This document shows, piece after piece, positions 1 to 12,186 of a DNA stretch of 64,000 nt. Each line of letters opens with the position of its first letter. Positions within the stretch are counted from its first letter, which is position 1. Source of the DNA: Dactylonectria macrodidyma (lineage: Eukaryota; Ascomycota; Sordariomycetes; Hypocreales; Nectriaceae); assembly GCA_020744425.1 (NCBI GenBank), contig JAGMUV010000007.1:682001-746000 (forward strand), given 5' to 3'. The translations under genes were made by a program, and so were the position numbers. Below the pieces are notes generated by a model. That model saw only the letters and a list, made by a program, of their open reading frames with translations, was not told where the DNA came from and made no database searches.

Positions 1-510
1 CCCTCAAATCTTCTGCTTTCTCTTCTCAAATGGAATCAAAACACTTGCTCAATTCCCAAACTCGTCTCAAGACGACTCGAGCAAAGACTGCCGCCCTTGC
101 CGGAATTTTCCTCAATGGAGAAATTGCGCAATGTTGACGCCCCGGGGCCCGGCTCGATGGGGCTTCTCCACTTCCAAGTACACGCCACGAGTCTTCTCCT
201 TTGCCGGGCATTTCAAGTGATATCGCTTGTAAGGGTATGAAGATATTAAATAACATTGTTTCTGTAACATATAAATGATTTGTATCTATCTCTCCTTTCT
301 TGGAAGAATTTCCGCGCGAATGTGACTCTACATGCCTTTGCGTATCGTAATTATCAGACCCCGTGGCACTCTGCCTGTTGATCCATCAACTCCGAATATG
401 TTCCTCCAACGCCAGGCTGCCCAAGTCTAAAAACAATTTCTGTACAAATGGAACTACAAGAGAAGACGGCTCTCCGTCATCGACTCAACCTCCACCTCTA
501 TTCGGGAATA
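1..510. other. Left-edge flank, no gene seen
   Basis: This is the region downstream of the phosphate permease, whose stop lies at 511. Short open frames on both strands show no recognisable domain or plausible exon structure. The part nearest 511 is presumably the permease 3' UTR and terminator. Nothing else could be assigned. Confidence 0.5.
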
Positions 511-2349
511 TCAGCTCTCCCACCTTGGTGCGTTCAAGATGAGACCCATGAGACACCCGGACAAGGCAGCCGTCACCGGGACCGTGATGATCCATCCCAT
601 ATATATCCAAGCCACCAGCTTAGGATTGATGCACCTCCAGTCCCCATTCGCGAGACCCACGCCGACCGTGGCGCCCGTGATGCACTGGGTCGTGGAGATG
701 GGCAGCTGCAGCCTCGTCGCCATGACCACCGTGAGGGCGCTCGCCAGCTCCATACAGAAGCCTCTACTCGGCGAGATGAGCGTGAGGCGGTTTCCTAGAG
801 TGCGCATGACGTGGTAGCCGTAGGTCAAGAGGCCGATGACGATGGAGACGCCGCCCACGCTCAAGATCCAGAAGGGGATCTCGACGGAGTCGGGAATGTC
901 GCCCGAGGACCACACTTCGTATGCGGTCGTAAACGGAGAGATGGCATTTCCGACGTCGTTGGCGCCATGAGTAAAAGAGGCCGTAGCGGCAGTGAGGATC
1001 TGCAACGCCGAATACATGTACTCAGCGCGGTTATCGTAGTGCGCCGCTCGCGCATGCATGTCCTCGAGATCCCAGTTCAGCACCGCGTTGCGCTTCTGCA
1101 TACTAATAACGTCCTTCTCGATGCCCCGGAGCATGACGCGGTTGACCTTCCAAGCCAACACCCGGGGCCGGTTCCAGGGGCCTTCGGGCCGGGGCGGGAT
1201 GAACTCGGAGGAGGACCGGGCCTCGGAGCGGGGCGGCGGCGTCGCCGGCAGGGACTGGGCCGGCGGGGGCAGGATCCACACGTCGTCCTTGTCCGTGTCC
1301 GGCGGCTGTTGGCCGTTGTCCGTCTGCACCGACTCAAGCAGCGTCTCGGACGCCCGCACGTACTCGAGCTCCTCGCGCGTGAGGTGACCTCTGTAGTAGT
1401 CCTTGATTCTGTGCTTTGCAAAGCCGACAGGGGTAGGTGGCGCGGGTGAGCGGTATAGGAGCAGCGGGCCGAGGAAGATGTGGTACCAACGCAAGGTCCA
1501 GTCCTCCATTATGATGCGGGCCCATAGGAAAGGCATGAGAAAGATGCCCTGGAGCAGTGTGACACCCGAGGCCGTGGAAAATATAATGATAAGGACGTGG
1601 GAAGTGGGAAGGTCGACACCTTGAATGCCCTTCCAAGCAATGAGCACTGCCTCCAGTCAGTACAATGCCGGCTGATATCAGCATGAGAGACGTACTTGTC
1701 AAGGCCGAAATAGTGAGAAAGGTATAGAATGGGATCGAGTAAAAGGAGCGCATCACAGCAGCTTGCCTGGTCAGGATAAAGCGCTTAGTGATGAAGAATA
1801 GAATGGCGCCCAGACAGCCCGCAATGCCCGGAGCAACGATCCAAGCAGCAAAGACCTGCGAGACGCCAGTCCATCCCCAATTAACCTTGTCGAGGCCTAT
1901 AGAAGCCGTCGCCGTACCGACCAGCCCTCCAATAATGGAATGCGTCGTCGACACGGGCATGCCGTTGCGCGTGGCAAACGTCAGGAATAGTGACGACCCA
2001 ATGATGGTGCACATCATGGAGAGCAAGAGGACGCTGGGCGCGCCGTCGAAGTGGTGAGGCTCGACAATCTTGTTGCGGATCGTGTCGGCCACGCGCGCGC
2101 CCACGGTGACGCTGCCTGAGAACTCGCATACGGATGCTACGAGCATGGCTTGCTTCATGGTCAGCGATCGCGAGGATACCGACGTGGCGAAGGAGTTTGC
2201 GACATCGTTGGCGCCTATATCACGAAAGGTTAGTTAATGGGTCCAGCTTCAACTCAGACGCCCTGAGACGAACCAATGTTCCAGGCATCGAGGACGGCAA
2301 AGATGACTGTAAGAACAAAGATGTAGTCATATTGATGCAGCACCGCCAT
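511..2349 (-). CDS. Pho89-type inorganic phosphate permease (PiT family)
   Basis: Plasma-membrane cation/phosphate symporter of the PiT family (yeast Pho89, Neurospora pho-4). Three exons give 576 aa. Introns are 2215-2273 (GTTCGT...ATATAG) and 1647-1695 (GTACGT...GGCAG); both restore the frame. The N-terminal repeat carries the PiT signature around GANDVANSFATSVSSRS, and its counterpart GANDVGNAISPF lies in the second half, with several hydrophobic segments in each half. A hydrophilic loop of about 200 residues, rich in charged residues, separates the halves, as usual for this family. The start was chosen at MAVLHQYDYIF because it directly precedes the first conserved helix. In fungi these genes are usually induced by phosphate starvation or alkaline pH; I could not confirm Pho4/NUC-1 sites here. 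The family call is firm; substrate and co-ion are inferred. Confidence 0.93.
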
Positions 2350-4161
2350 TGCGTCAGGACTGACGGCCCGCAGACGGGATGAGTTGTCGGTATAGATGGA
2401 TGGAGCTTAGTTCAGAGACGGTAGATAATCGAGATAGAGCGTCTTAGTTTGGTATCTGGCCTGGACAGCCGTGAAAGGGCCATGATCGACAGGCTCAATC
2501 CATGGTCTTCGGAGGTCGGCGGTGCACTGGTTCAAAACCAGGATGAGTTTGTCAAGACGACGGGGGCCAGATGAGATATTATATCATGCACTAGCCTGTG
2601 AACGGTCGTTGCGCAAGGTCAGGGCGACGAGACATGGAGACTATTTGACTAGACAGACTTGGCTTTCGATCAAGACCCAGTGGAGCGGTTAAGGTCTTTG
2701 ATGGGGGCCACCTCCATGAGTATGAGGCCAGCGGGAAGCGACGGGACAGCACAGGACGAGGCGAATGTGCGTCGTAGCAAGATTCCGATTCGACAGTATC
2801 ATGAGACGGTTTGTGCTTGCGGCATAAGCCCCCCGGTCTTGGGGAGACAGCCATGAGGCGAGGAGGCGCAGGGGGGAAACCTCTCCGTGACAAACAAGAA
2901 CTAAATACGTCCAGAACCAAGCCTTTGAGAAGAGAAGCCCGGCCGAGTCGGCTGCTTTCTGCTCCATTTCGTGTCCGGCGCAGGTTCTCGTGCCATGCGT
3001 TCTCTTGGTTTTGACACATCGCGGAGCGGACGGGCCAATGACACACGGCCGATGGGCCACGAGGTTGACAAGGCCAAGCGGCACTACGGAATATCTAATG
3101 CAGGGCCCCCGGTGAAGAAATACTGGGGCCTTGGGATGAATGAGAGCCGCAAGAGGTGTCTCTCAGCTTTTTTGTTAATTTTATTCTCCTTCTCAATTTC
3201 TTTGCTTGGTGGACCTTGACGGCTGCAGAGCGGATAGACCCGCGCAGGATCAGCATGGCGACTGTTAATAATATCCCCGAGTTTCTGGAGTGCATTATCA
3301 TATATCGTTATCGAGCCAGGAACAAACCATAGTCCACGCAGATCGCTCGGTCCTTGCTTGTGAAACGTGAAGCAAAAGGTCAAAGGACATACCCAAGTGT
3401 TGCAGGTTGCGGTGTTTGCGCTTTCGGGAACCATGGACCAGTTCAACACCACACCGAGTCCCAACAAGGCAATCAACCGCCACATCTGCGACGCGCAGTC
3501 CACCGACGCAGGCAGCATCACGTTTGAGCGACCGAAGAATCACGTTGCTCCCCTCGAAGAAGAAAAACTCAGTTTCCGAGGCGAGGCAGTTGAGCATGTC
3601 ACACAACTCCCGATACCGTTGACTTCCCCCACGTGTCGGCTCCCTGGCCGAATCTGGCGACCGAGGCTAGGGACCCTGCAAAACCGCAGTGATAGCATCT
3701 TCCCGCGCCCGCGAGTGGAGCAGCAGGGCGCACTGGTTGGGGAAGGTATCGAGTGCAATTGTCGTAGGTTGTGACGTGCGTCGATGCGAGGTGTGTGTAA
3801 GTTAACTCGTGTTAGTGCTGGTTTGACACTTTGCTTGAGCGTAGCATCCCGTCACGACGATCACCTGTCACTCAACAAATCAGCCTCATCAGAGCACGTC
3901 CGAGCTTTCATTTTCAAGATCGATAAGTTACATCCATGGACTGGATGTCAGAGACAGAGCGGCAAGGTGCGTGTCGCTCCCGCTGATCTCCTCAGTACGT
4001 ACCCGGTTCATCAGCCCCACATTTGGAGAACTCCCCACTCCGAACGCCGAAGCACGGAGGAGCTCAGAGGCGAAGACGGGCCGAGGTTGGCAGCCCGCCA
4101 CTCTGCAAACCATCATCATCGACCACCTCTTCATCCTCAACAACAAACAACACAAAAAACC
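2350..4161. other. Spacer between divergent phosphate permease and SDHAF4 genes
   Basis: The two flanking genes are divergently transcribed, so this 1.8 kb should hold both promoters. The final stretch before 4162 is rich in CA and pyrimidines, a usual leader composition in filamentous fungi. The overlapping short open frames here share no recognisable family and have unstable frames. No RNA gene was found. Confidence 0.5.
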
Positions 4162-4554
4162 ATGTCTCGACTCCTCACCCCCACCGTCCGCGCCCTCCTG
4201 CGCCCGCGCACCGCAACCCTCCTCCGCCAATCCTCCTCCTTCCGCGCGCGCCCCGCTCCCCCGAAGCTCCCCGCCGACCAGCAGGCCGAGTTCGAGCGCC
4301 TGCAGCGCGCCGCCTCCGTGTCCGCCGCCTTCCAGCCCGAGGCCGCCGAGGCCGCCGAGGCCAGCACTGCTCCTAAGGCCGCCGAGCCCGCTGAGCCCGC
4401 CGACGTCAACCAGGGCCTGTTCCGCGGCGCCCCGCCTGAGTTCGAGGGCGACGTCAACCCAAAGACCGGAGAGGTCGGCGGGCCCAAGAACGAGCCGCTG
4501 CGCTGGGGCGACAAGGGCGATTGGAGCTACAATGGACGGGTAACGGATTTCTGA
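4162..4554 (+). CDS. Succinate dehydrogenase assembly factor 4 (SDHAF4/Sdh8, DUF1674), mitochondrial
   Basis: A 130-aa single-exon protein. The N-terminus is rich in Arg, Ser and Leu and lacks acidic residues (MSRLLTPTVRALLRPRTATL), as expected for a mitochondrial presequence. A low-complexity Ala/Glu/Pro middle follows. The C-terminus has the DUF1674 signature: NPKTGEVGGP, then EPLRWGDKGDWSYNGRVTDF at the very end. Members of this family bind the flavinylated Sdh1 subunit before complex II assembly and shield its FAD from generating oxidants. The start was placed at 4162 after a CA-rich leader; a longer in-frame extension exists upstream but lacks family likeness and would bury the presequence. 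The Ala/Glu insert is longer than in yeast. The family call rests on the C-terminal motif and is strong. Confidence 0.9.
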   Translation: MSRLLTPTVRALLRPRTATLLRQSSSFRARPAPPKLPADQQAEFERLQRAASVSAAFQPEAAEAAEASTAPKAAEPAEPADVNQGLFRGAPPEFEGDVNPKTGEVGGPKNEPLRWGDKGDWSYNGRVTDF

Positions 4555-4902
4555 GTCGACGGCCTGAAAGCATTAGACAAGAGAGAATGGGGCAATTCTT
4601 CAAATCAGCCCTGTATGGACTACGGATGACTCACGCGACCAAAAGACATTCAACCAAAAAGTGTACACCAATGTATGATACAACACGCTGCGATACATAG
4701 ACGAGACGAAGTACCCTAAAGGGCCCTGGAGGGTTCAAATTTGAGTGGATGGCCACACGGCGCTGATTAAATATGTCCTATCATGAGATCAAATGGGTAT
4801 TCTCTAATCTTACAAGAACCTTGGTCAACCCAAACCGCCGCAATGCATTCTCAGGTGCAAACGCCTTTTGAGTCCCACCAAACCATTTTGCGATGGGCCA
4901 GG
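4555..4902. other. Convergent 3' region between SDHAF4 and Rxt3 genes
   Basis: 348 bp between converging stops, AT-richer than the flanking coding DNA. It presumably contains both 3' UTRs and polyadenylation regions. No gene was seen. Confidence 0.5.
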
Positions 4903-7900
4903 TCATGAGTCTGTCTTCCCATCCACCTCAGCCTTCTCCGTGTCCGTGTCTGCCATTTGGACATCCTTGTCCTGTACCTCGTTGATCGCCTTCGTAGTAG
5001 GCGTGACAGGGCCCGCCTTCAGAGTCCGGTTCTCCTTATCCCCATCACTTCTGGGGCCCTGTTCGCCGCTGTTGGTTTTCTGTTCGCTCCCTTCACGGTC
5101 TTTCGTCCACCAGCTGCCGGATATTTCGCCTCGCATTCGTCCAATTCGTTCCCTCTCCTTCTCTCGCTCCTGGCCGCTGATGTTCTCAAGGCTTCCCTTG
5201 ACTTCCCACATGGCCTTACGCATGCGTTCGCGTCTGGCCTTACCGCGAAGTCTGGCCTGGGGCTGTGCGCCATTCTCGACCCATCGCACGCTTTTGATCA
5301 TGTAGCTGATTCCGTCGTGAACCGTGTGGCGCGTCCCATAGTCCCCTCCAAATTCTCGACTCGAAATTCCATACCGCGTTGAGGCCGAGTACTTTGTAAG
5401 CCGCGGGAGGATCAAAATGTTGATATGCAAGTCGCGTTGAGGAGGGATGGACATAGGGCCACCAGCCGGGGCTGAGGTGATGAGGCCCTCGGATTCAAGA
5501 TCGATCGTGGAGACCACGTTCTTCTTCCGTCGTTTGCCTTCGTGTGCTCCCGGTTCGAGATCCAATAATGAGCTGTCCACGTCCTCAGTCCACTCGCCTT
5601 TGATCCATCCACTGTGTATGCAGGCGGCAACCACATCCGAATCGTCCGTATACACGTCAGTCCCCCAAAGATAACCACGGGAAGTAATTTCCTCCCGCGA
5701 TACGGGTGACAGGTGGATACGGGCAACCTTGATTGTCAGTGTGCAGTTTTCTTTGTCCTTAATCAGGTCCCATGGTAGAGGCTTTGGGTTAGACGCAAAG
5801 GATCGGTGGGTCGAAGTGCTGGGGATTAATCTCCCAGCCTTCAGCCCCGGCTCGTAAATGAAATCCCCCAGGTGGTGTCGAGGACGCCCAGCCACCGAGT
5901 CCAGCACTGCCTTGGAGGACACGATAGTCTTGGGTTTTGGGGGGATTACAGGTGCGGCGTTTTGCGCAGGCTTCGGGACTGCGGCATGTGGATGCCCCGG
6001 TCGAGGAGTATGGTGGTGGTGAGGGACGGGGACAGTCTTGTCTACTGGTGAAGGACCTCCAGGCACACCTCCTTTCAGGTTATTGAATGGCGCAGCTCCT
6101 CCAACTTGCGCAGAGGCGGGATCGGCGGGGTGGTGATGGTGGTGGACAACACGACTATGACAACATTAGCAAATTTTGGTCCAAATAAATCAAGAGGTTC
6201 CACATACTGATGGTGGTGATGATGGGGGTGCGTCTTGGGCCTCTTAGTCCGATTCGTGGGTGTAAGTCTTCCAGTGCCATCATCATCTGCCTTGTCTTCT
6301 TCCTTCAATTTCCTCCTCCTGCCTTTGGCGGGTTTCCCAACAACCTCTGTGCCTGAATCAGGTGTTGAGGTGTCCAAATCCTCTCGTTTTGCGAGTGAGG
6401 CGTTCGTGAATGGCATGGCAGGGCCGGACGAAATCGGGCTCGACACACCCATGAGGCCATTTCCTATTCCAGCAAACATTCGGCCGAATTCGCTCTTAAT
6501 GCCCGGCTCGCCAGCAGGGCCCGGTTGCTGCAATTGTGCACCCTGTACCGCCTGGGGAAGCGGAGAGATGCGACCCTTGCGGTTCATCTCTTGGATCGCG
6601 AGTAGATTCCGTTGATGACCGTTAGACGCCGATGGGTCCTCGTTGATCCGATGCCGGGGGGGTTCAAACTGTGCCGGGCCGTGCGCCCCATTGTATGCAA
6701 TCGATGGTGGTGGCGGTGCTTCGTCGTTCGGCCGCTGTCGATGTTGAGGGGGAGGCTGCTGCTGTTGCTGCTGCTGTTGTTGCTGCTGTTGTTGTTGCTG
6801 GTGCTGCTGTTGCTGTGGATGGATCATATTCATTCGAGCTCGATCGGGGGAGTCATACGGTTGTGGGGGACCATTGGGCGCATTCTGTACAGGTGGAGGA
6901 TGAGACACTGGAGGATATCGGTCGGGCGGAGCTGTTTGGTAGGCAGGTCCGTGAGGCGGGTACGGCCCAGTGGATGGAGGATATTCTTGGTGCGGTCGCT
7001 GGTGATCCATCGGTGCCCTATACGTCGGATCAGGTCCCTGACGAGCCCAGGGGTCTCGAGGATCTCTATGCTCTCGAGTGTCCCTAGGATCGCGAACCTC
7101 TCGAGGATCTCTTGAGTCTCGTGGGTCGCGTATGTCGCGGGGATCACGAGCCTCAGGTGGACGAGTATACGGGGGCTGGTTTCTAGGGGGCTCACGATGA
7201 CCGTATTCGCCAGGGTGCATTGGATGCCGGCCTGAATCGCTACCTGAGTAGGCTCGTTCCCTCCGTTCTCGTTCCCGTAGCTCTGCCTCTCCTCGTTCGC
7301 GCTCTACTCTATATCGGTCGTCATAAGGATAAGGTCGCAGGCCTGTTCTCTCGGGGTTATAGTCCATAGGAGGGCCAGGCGCGGGTCGGCCCATCTCTTC
7401 CCGCCGACCATAACCTTCGTCGGGGCCATGACCTCTACCCATCTCCATGGGCCGAGGAGGCATGCCTGGGTACACCTTGGGTTGACTATTTGGTCTCGGA
7501 GGCGGGCCATGAGGCAACCTGCCAGGGTCAGCCGAGTTGGATGGATGACGCGAATGGTATGCAGAGGGTGTGCCGTAACGCTGGACTTCGGGTGTCGAGA
7601 AATGGCCTTGTGGGGAGGCTCGAGGATCGTATGGTCTTTGGTGCTCGGGGGTTTGCGGTCGTCGGAAGGGATGATAGTCGGCGGCGGCCGAGTGCATTCG
7701 AGGCGAGGCATGAATGGCAGGCGCAAATGCTGGGCCAGAACCGGGTGCTGATGAGTGAGGAGGGTAATGCGACGGGGGAGGTTGCGAGTCGCGAAGCGCC
7801 GGAGGTGGGCCGCCCAGCATCGCCGATATTGACATGGTGCTGCCACCGCTGTTGGTTCGCGCAATTGAGCTCAAAGCCGGGAGCTCTCGTCCAGAAGGAA

Positions 7901-8504
7901 ACGACATAGGAGGGCCGACGGCCACCGGAGGCGCTCTAGGCGGAGGTGGTCCATAACCCATCATGCTGTGTCCCTGCTGACCTGGTTGTGGTGGAGGCCC
8001 TCCTGGCTGGGGAGGTGAGTTTGGCGGCGGCATAGTACGACTCAAATCTCGAAGCGACGGGAGCGAAGACGAGGCCTGGTTGCACGTGTGGCCAGAGTCT
8101 TGCGGGAACTGGCGTGCAGTCGAAGAATGGAAGGGAGAGTCGGAGGGTCGGCGTTGGAGCGGGTGATGGACGGCATACGCAGGGCTCTGGCTGGCGCTCA
8201 GGCTCTGTGCGTGGGTCTGAGTCTGGGTCTGGGACGCGTGCGCGGGAAGGGTCGGGGTGGAAAGAGCCGAGGACGAGGTCGAGTGCGAGTGCGAGTGTGA
8301 GTGCGTCGGGGCCAGGGCGAAGGAGGCCGAGGTCGAGATCGGGGCGGCGACGATGCGGTTGCGTGCGTCGTTTGCGCTAGACGCGGCCGAGACTGACGAT
8401 GCTGATGTTGGTGTTGATGTTGATGGCGGAGGAGGATGCGGGAAAGGAGAGCGTGCGTAGGGCGACGGCTGGAAGGGTAGCTTAGGCGGCTGCCGTGGAT
8501 CCAT
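4903..8504 (-). CDS. Rxt3-domain subunit of an Rpd3L-type histone deacetylase complex
   Basis: Two exons encode 1182 aa. The intron 6155-6207 (GTATGT...GCTAAT...CATAG) lies inside a His-codon run and joins the two frames exactly. The first 765 or so residues are low-complexity: Pro/Ser/His-rich, a polyglutamine tract near the middle, and an array of RDPRD-like repeats. The C-terminal part (about residues 860-1065) contains the compact Rxt3 region, recognisable from PLPWDLIKDKENCTL, SRGYLWGTDVYTDDSD and AACIHSGWIKGEW, followed by a basic/acidic tail. In yeast Rxt3 is a small subunit of the Rpd3L corepressor. The long disordered N-terminus is typical of filamentous-fungal orthologues. Nuclear function is inferred from the family. 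The start MDPRQPPKLPF is the first ATG of the frame near the 5' end. Confidence 0.85.
6756..6816 (-). repeat. CAG/CAA repeat encoding polyglutamine in the Rxt3-like protein
   Basis: On the minus strand this is a run of CAG and CAA codons giving about 20 glutamines with one histidine interruption. The alternation of CAG and CAA suggests a partly stabilised tract. It sits in the disordered N-terminal half, upstream of the Rxt3 domain. Confidence 0.9.
7046..7149 (-). repeat. Imperfect RDPRD-type repeat array in the Rxt3-like protein
   Basis: The encoded protein carries six or more imperfect copies of a 6-8 residue unit of the form RDPRD or RDPRE, in direct tandem. The pattern is visible at DNA level as recurring GGATCTCGAG-like segments. 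The alternating Arg/Asp charge suggests a disordered or helical charged spacer. Confidence 0.8.
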
Positions 8505-11500
8505 GGCGCCGAGTTTTTAGCTCGAAAATTCCGTTGGTGGATGCACTTGGCACTTGCTGCACTGGCGAATGCGCAGTGGTGAGTGGATAGTGGATGCGTA
8601 GTGGATGCAGCTGCTGCACGCACTGGATGACGAGGGGACCCCCCGGAAAACCAAGCAACCACCAGCGCCAGGGCGCGCTAACCAACAACCTAACAGGCTA
8701 ACAGGTTATCTTAGCGTCAGCTCCACCTCCAAGTCGAACCTGAATCGCGAGGTTGGAGGTTGGAGGTTAGAAGTTGGAGGGCTGGCGAGTCGGCGTCGAC
8801 GTAATGGAACCGGGTTTGATGTCAGGTACGGGGCGAAGGTAGGTACAGCGATCTGGACTGCTTGTCGAGCTTCCCTCTCCTCTCCTCTGCCAACGCTGCA
8901 ACAGAAGCCTCCGGGGAGAAGCCAGAAGCGGCCCGGAAGCTAACCTTGCTTTACAGCAACGGGCCAGCAGATCGGCGGCGGCTGGCGGCTGGCGGCAAAG
9001 TGGGAAAAAAGCTTCAGCTACCTATCCGGCGCACAAACGGTAGCAAAAAAGGTATGGGCTTCGACACAGCGCGCAGAATACCAGGATGATGTCCAAGGTG
9101 CAGTACAAGCCTGCTTGCTACACGGGGACTAATCAAGCTATCGTCGAGCTCTCCCGCGGGCGCGCACACGCACACACACACGCAACGATAGGCGTCGACC
9201 GCCCTCTCGGCAGAGCCCACCATGCGACGATGATCGATGATCGGTACAGGAGACGCAAGGCACAAGAGCGTTGTGTCAACGATGGATGGCTAGATGGCTG
9301 ACGAACCGCAGATGCGCGGCAGACGGTGTGGCGGCTCGATGGGGGCGGAACGAACTCGCAGCGAACGAAAGGTCATAGATCGACACCAGCAACGATGATG
9401 GTGACGGCAACGGTCTGAACAAGGGGCGATCACCACGCACAGAGAGGTTTTTTTCGCGATGTTTTTGGGAAGATGCAAAAAAGAAACACACAACGCGACA
9501 GATATTGCCAGCAACCTGGAAGCCTGGACACCCCCCCAGGTCTTGGGTCCGGGGAGCTGCTGCTGCTGCTGCGTCCAACGCAACGGAGCGTGACCCAAGG
9601 ACACAGGATGAAAGGGCCCAATGGGTCTTGTTCCTGTTGCGCCTAGTCCCGGGACTGGGATGGCACACCTTTGAAATGTACCCTGTTGCCGGCCTAGCCC
9701 GCGATGGGCATGGCCATGGAAATTCCCAGAACCCGCGCCGAGCTCAGGATGGGCAGAATGTGGACAGGAAAAAAAAAGTGACAGGGATAGCTGGCGGGCG
9801 GTCACACACATGGGCGAGGGCGGTGGGCGCTAGTGACAGAGACATGGATGGACATGGATGATGGATGGGACACAACAGGCTCTCAGCAGTGACACACGAC
9901 AATGCAGAAAGAAGCCGTGCCGGGCCAGGTTTTTGGTTCGGCTGGGCCATGCCGCAAATAAACCTGCCGGCTCGGAAGTCCAGTTGGGGATTTCAGTTGG
10001 GGATACACATACAGGAATGGCTGGTGGTGCGAAGTCTGCTGTGCGGATAACGGGGAACCAACAACAGCCTCCGATGCCACAAGTCGGATGACGGATGATG
10101 AATGAGCGTCCATTTTCTCCTTCTCCGCCCCTCCCCGCCCGCCGTCACCAAACGCAACGCCAAGCTCAAGGCTTGAAAGCTGCCCTTACATGAGGTGTAG
10201 CCACGATAAGCTCCCGCGCCGTCCAGTGAGATGGAACCTCGCCTTGCCCGATGCAGCCTGCAAACCACTGCGGCCTCACCCCCTCCGCTCCTCCAAGATG
10301 GACGCCAGATGATGAAGTGAGACAAGCACACGGCCCCTCGAAAACTGAACCGTCGTGGGCGGGTGTGAGATGGGGGGCCGGCCCGGGCTGCGTTCTCTTT
10401 CCATCATGTCCATCCGTGTACGAAGTACGAGGCTGGATGTAGCTACTTTCTTTGTTCGAGAAGCCAACCTTTATGTCTTTGGTTCGCCGAGGCCACCCTC
10501 CCAGAAGCCATCAACCCGTCATCGTGACGGGAGGAATAGTCATGTGCGCAACCCATTTCATTCGAGTCATGCCCTGTCAACCTGTGTCGACTCCCCCATC
10601 TTTTTCGTGTGTGCCACCCAAATCCACGACGACCTACCTGTTCGTTCTGTTTCCAAACTCAAGGAACAGCAACGACGCCCTAGCGCACGGACGATCCGGG
10701 ATGGGTCGCAAGGGTCAGAAGCCTCTCCGCTAGGGTCCTGGACAGCTTCCCCGTCGCTTTTCGCCCTTGTCCATCGTGGAAGGAGGGACGATTTATTACC
10801 CCATACTGGAATTTTTTTCTGTCCAGATTTCACATGCATCAACGAGAAACGCGCTCCCAATCCCAACAGGTTCCCATGCCCTGGCTCTTTGGGTTCCGAA
10901 ATAAGCGGGCCAAGGCGCCGTCCGTCCAGTGCCTTTTCACCGCCCATCGGGCTTTACTTCTTCTACCGGCAGCATGATTCCCAGTTCATGATTCCTCCGA
11001 TTGCTTGTTTATCGTCGTCGCTCCGCTTTTCCCTGGCGGTGAGGCCACCACGATCCAGCATGCATTGAGAGCCCCGCTGTTGAATATCCCTGTCGACTTC
11101 AAGTACCTCAATGTTGCAAAGCCGTAACATCGTTCTTTAACTTATCCAACAACGAACTGGTCTTTTGTCATGAATTGTTGGCACTTGTAATCGCTCTGAG
11201 ACACCATTCTCTGCCACTCCACTTTATTACTTTATTACAGCAGGCCCTTCATTGCTCTACCGCAGACTATCAGCTCGAGACATTCCAACTGTAAATCCAT
11301 GTACTTGACTCTCATCATTTTTGGGGGTTTCCTTTCTTTTTCCTCCTCCATTCCTTGCTTAGCGAATGGTAGCATCCAGTGGCTGACCTGTGCCATGCTT
11401 TCATCTCCCGTCGCTGGCGGCACGATGCCAGGAAATCGACTGCTAAAAAGGGAGCTTGTGTTGGCAAGGTTCGACCTGCCAATGCTGACCTTGATCCCTG

Positions 11501-12186
11501 TTTACAGCTTCTTTCCCCAAAAATAAACCAATTTTGTACCTGTAATTATGGGCATCGTCCTTGTACAAACCCACGGAAGGTCCCGGCCCACCTAACACGG
11601 CCCACTCAATTTTAAGGGAACAGGCAACCAATCTATCACGGGACTTCCCACGTGTGTCCCGCCTCGAATGAAAGTCATCCATCCTCAGTTTCCAAGATTA
11701 CACAACATAGGCACCATCATCAGAGGTCTTACTCACAGAAGGGGAACCTTGTACCGGAAGGCGAACCTTATGTTAGAAGGTAGTTCTCTTGCAATGAAGG
11801 TTCGATGCCGTTTCCTTCCGGGTTCTTACCCTAGAGCCAGGCATCTTAACATCGTGATCTTAGGCCATTAGGGTGGCATCTTAACGTTTTCCAACTGTTC
11901 CTGGAGAAGCATGTTTCCTAACTTTGTAGCCCACGGTGGTATATGAATTGATCAATGCCGTCTGTTCTCACTCTAGTCTCCATTGCCCCCGTCACACACT
12001 CAATCACTGCAGCTGTCCGGAACACCATCTTACTCATCCGTGTGGCAGGAGCAGCTGGCAACAGGTGCCAGGCTTCGTCTCATTTCTACCTATACATCAC
12101 CCCTTGAAAGTTAAACATCTTCCACCAAACATTTACCATCGTTTTACATCTCTCAAGCCCCGCCTTATCTTTGATCCGTTGCAACG
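8505..12186. other. 3.7-kb spacer between divergent Rxt3 and NMNAT-like genes
   Basis: Both neighbours point away from this interval, so it holds two promoters and probably long 5' UTRs. It contains a GGTTGGA-type short repeat near 8751-8780, a CA-dinucleotide run near 9168-9181 and a GCTGCTGCT run near 9558. The longest open frame (about 10355-11068, plus strand) is Ser/Pro/Arg-rich without a domain and is probably fortuitous. A non-coding transcript or unrecognised small gene cannot be excluded. Confidence 0.45.

Noticed and set aside
3784..4161. N-terminal extension of SDHAF4
   Set aside because: It would bury the mitochondrial presequence and has no family likeness; the ATG at 4162 fits better.
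10355..11068. 237-codon plus-strand frame in the 8.5-12.2 kb spacer
   Set aside because: Composition Ser/Pro/Arg-rich, no motif, no supporting splice pattern or leader.
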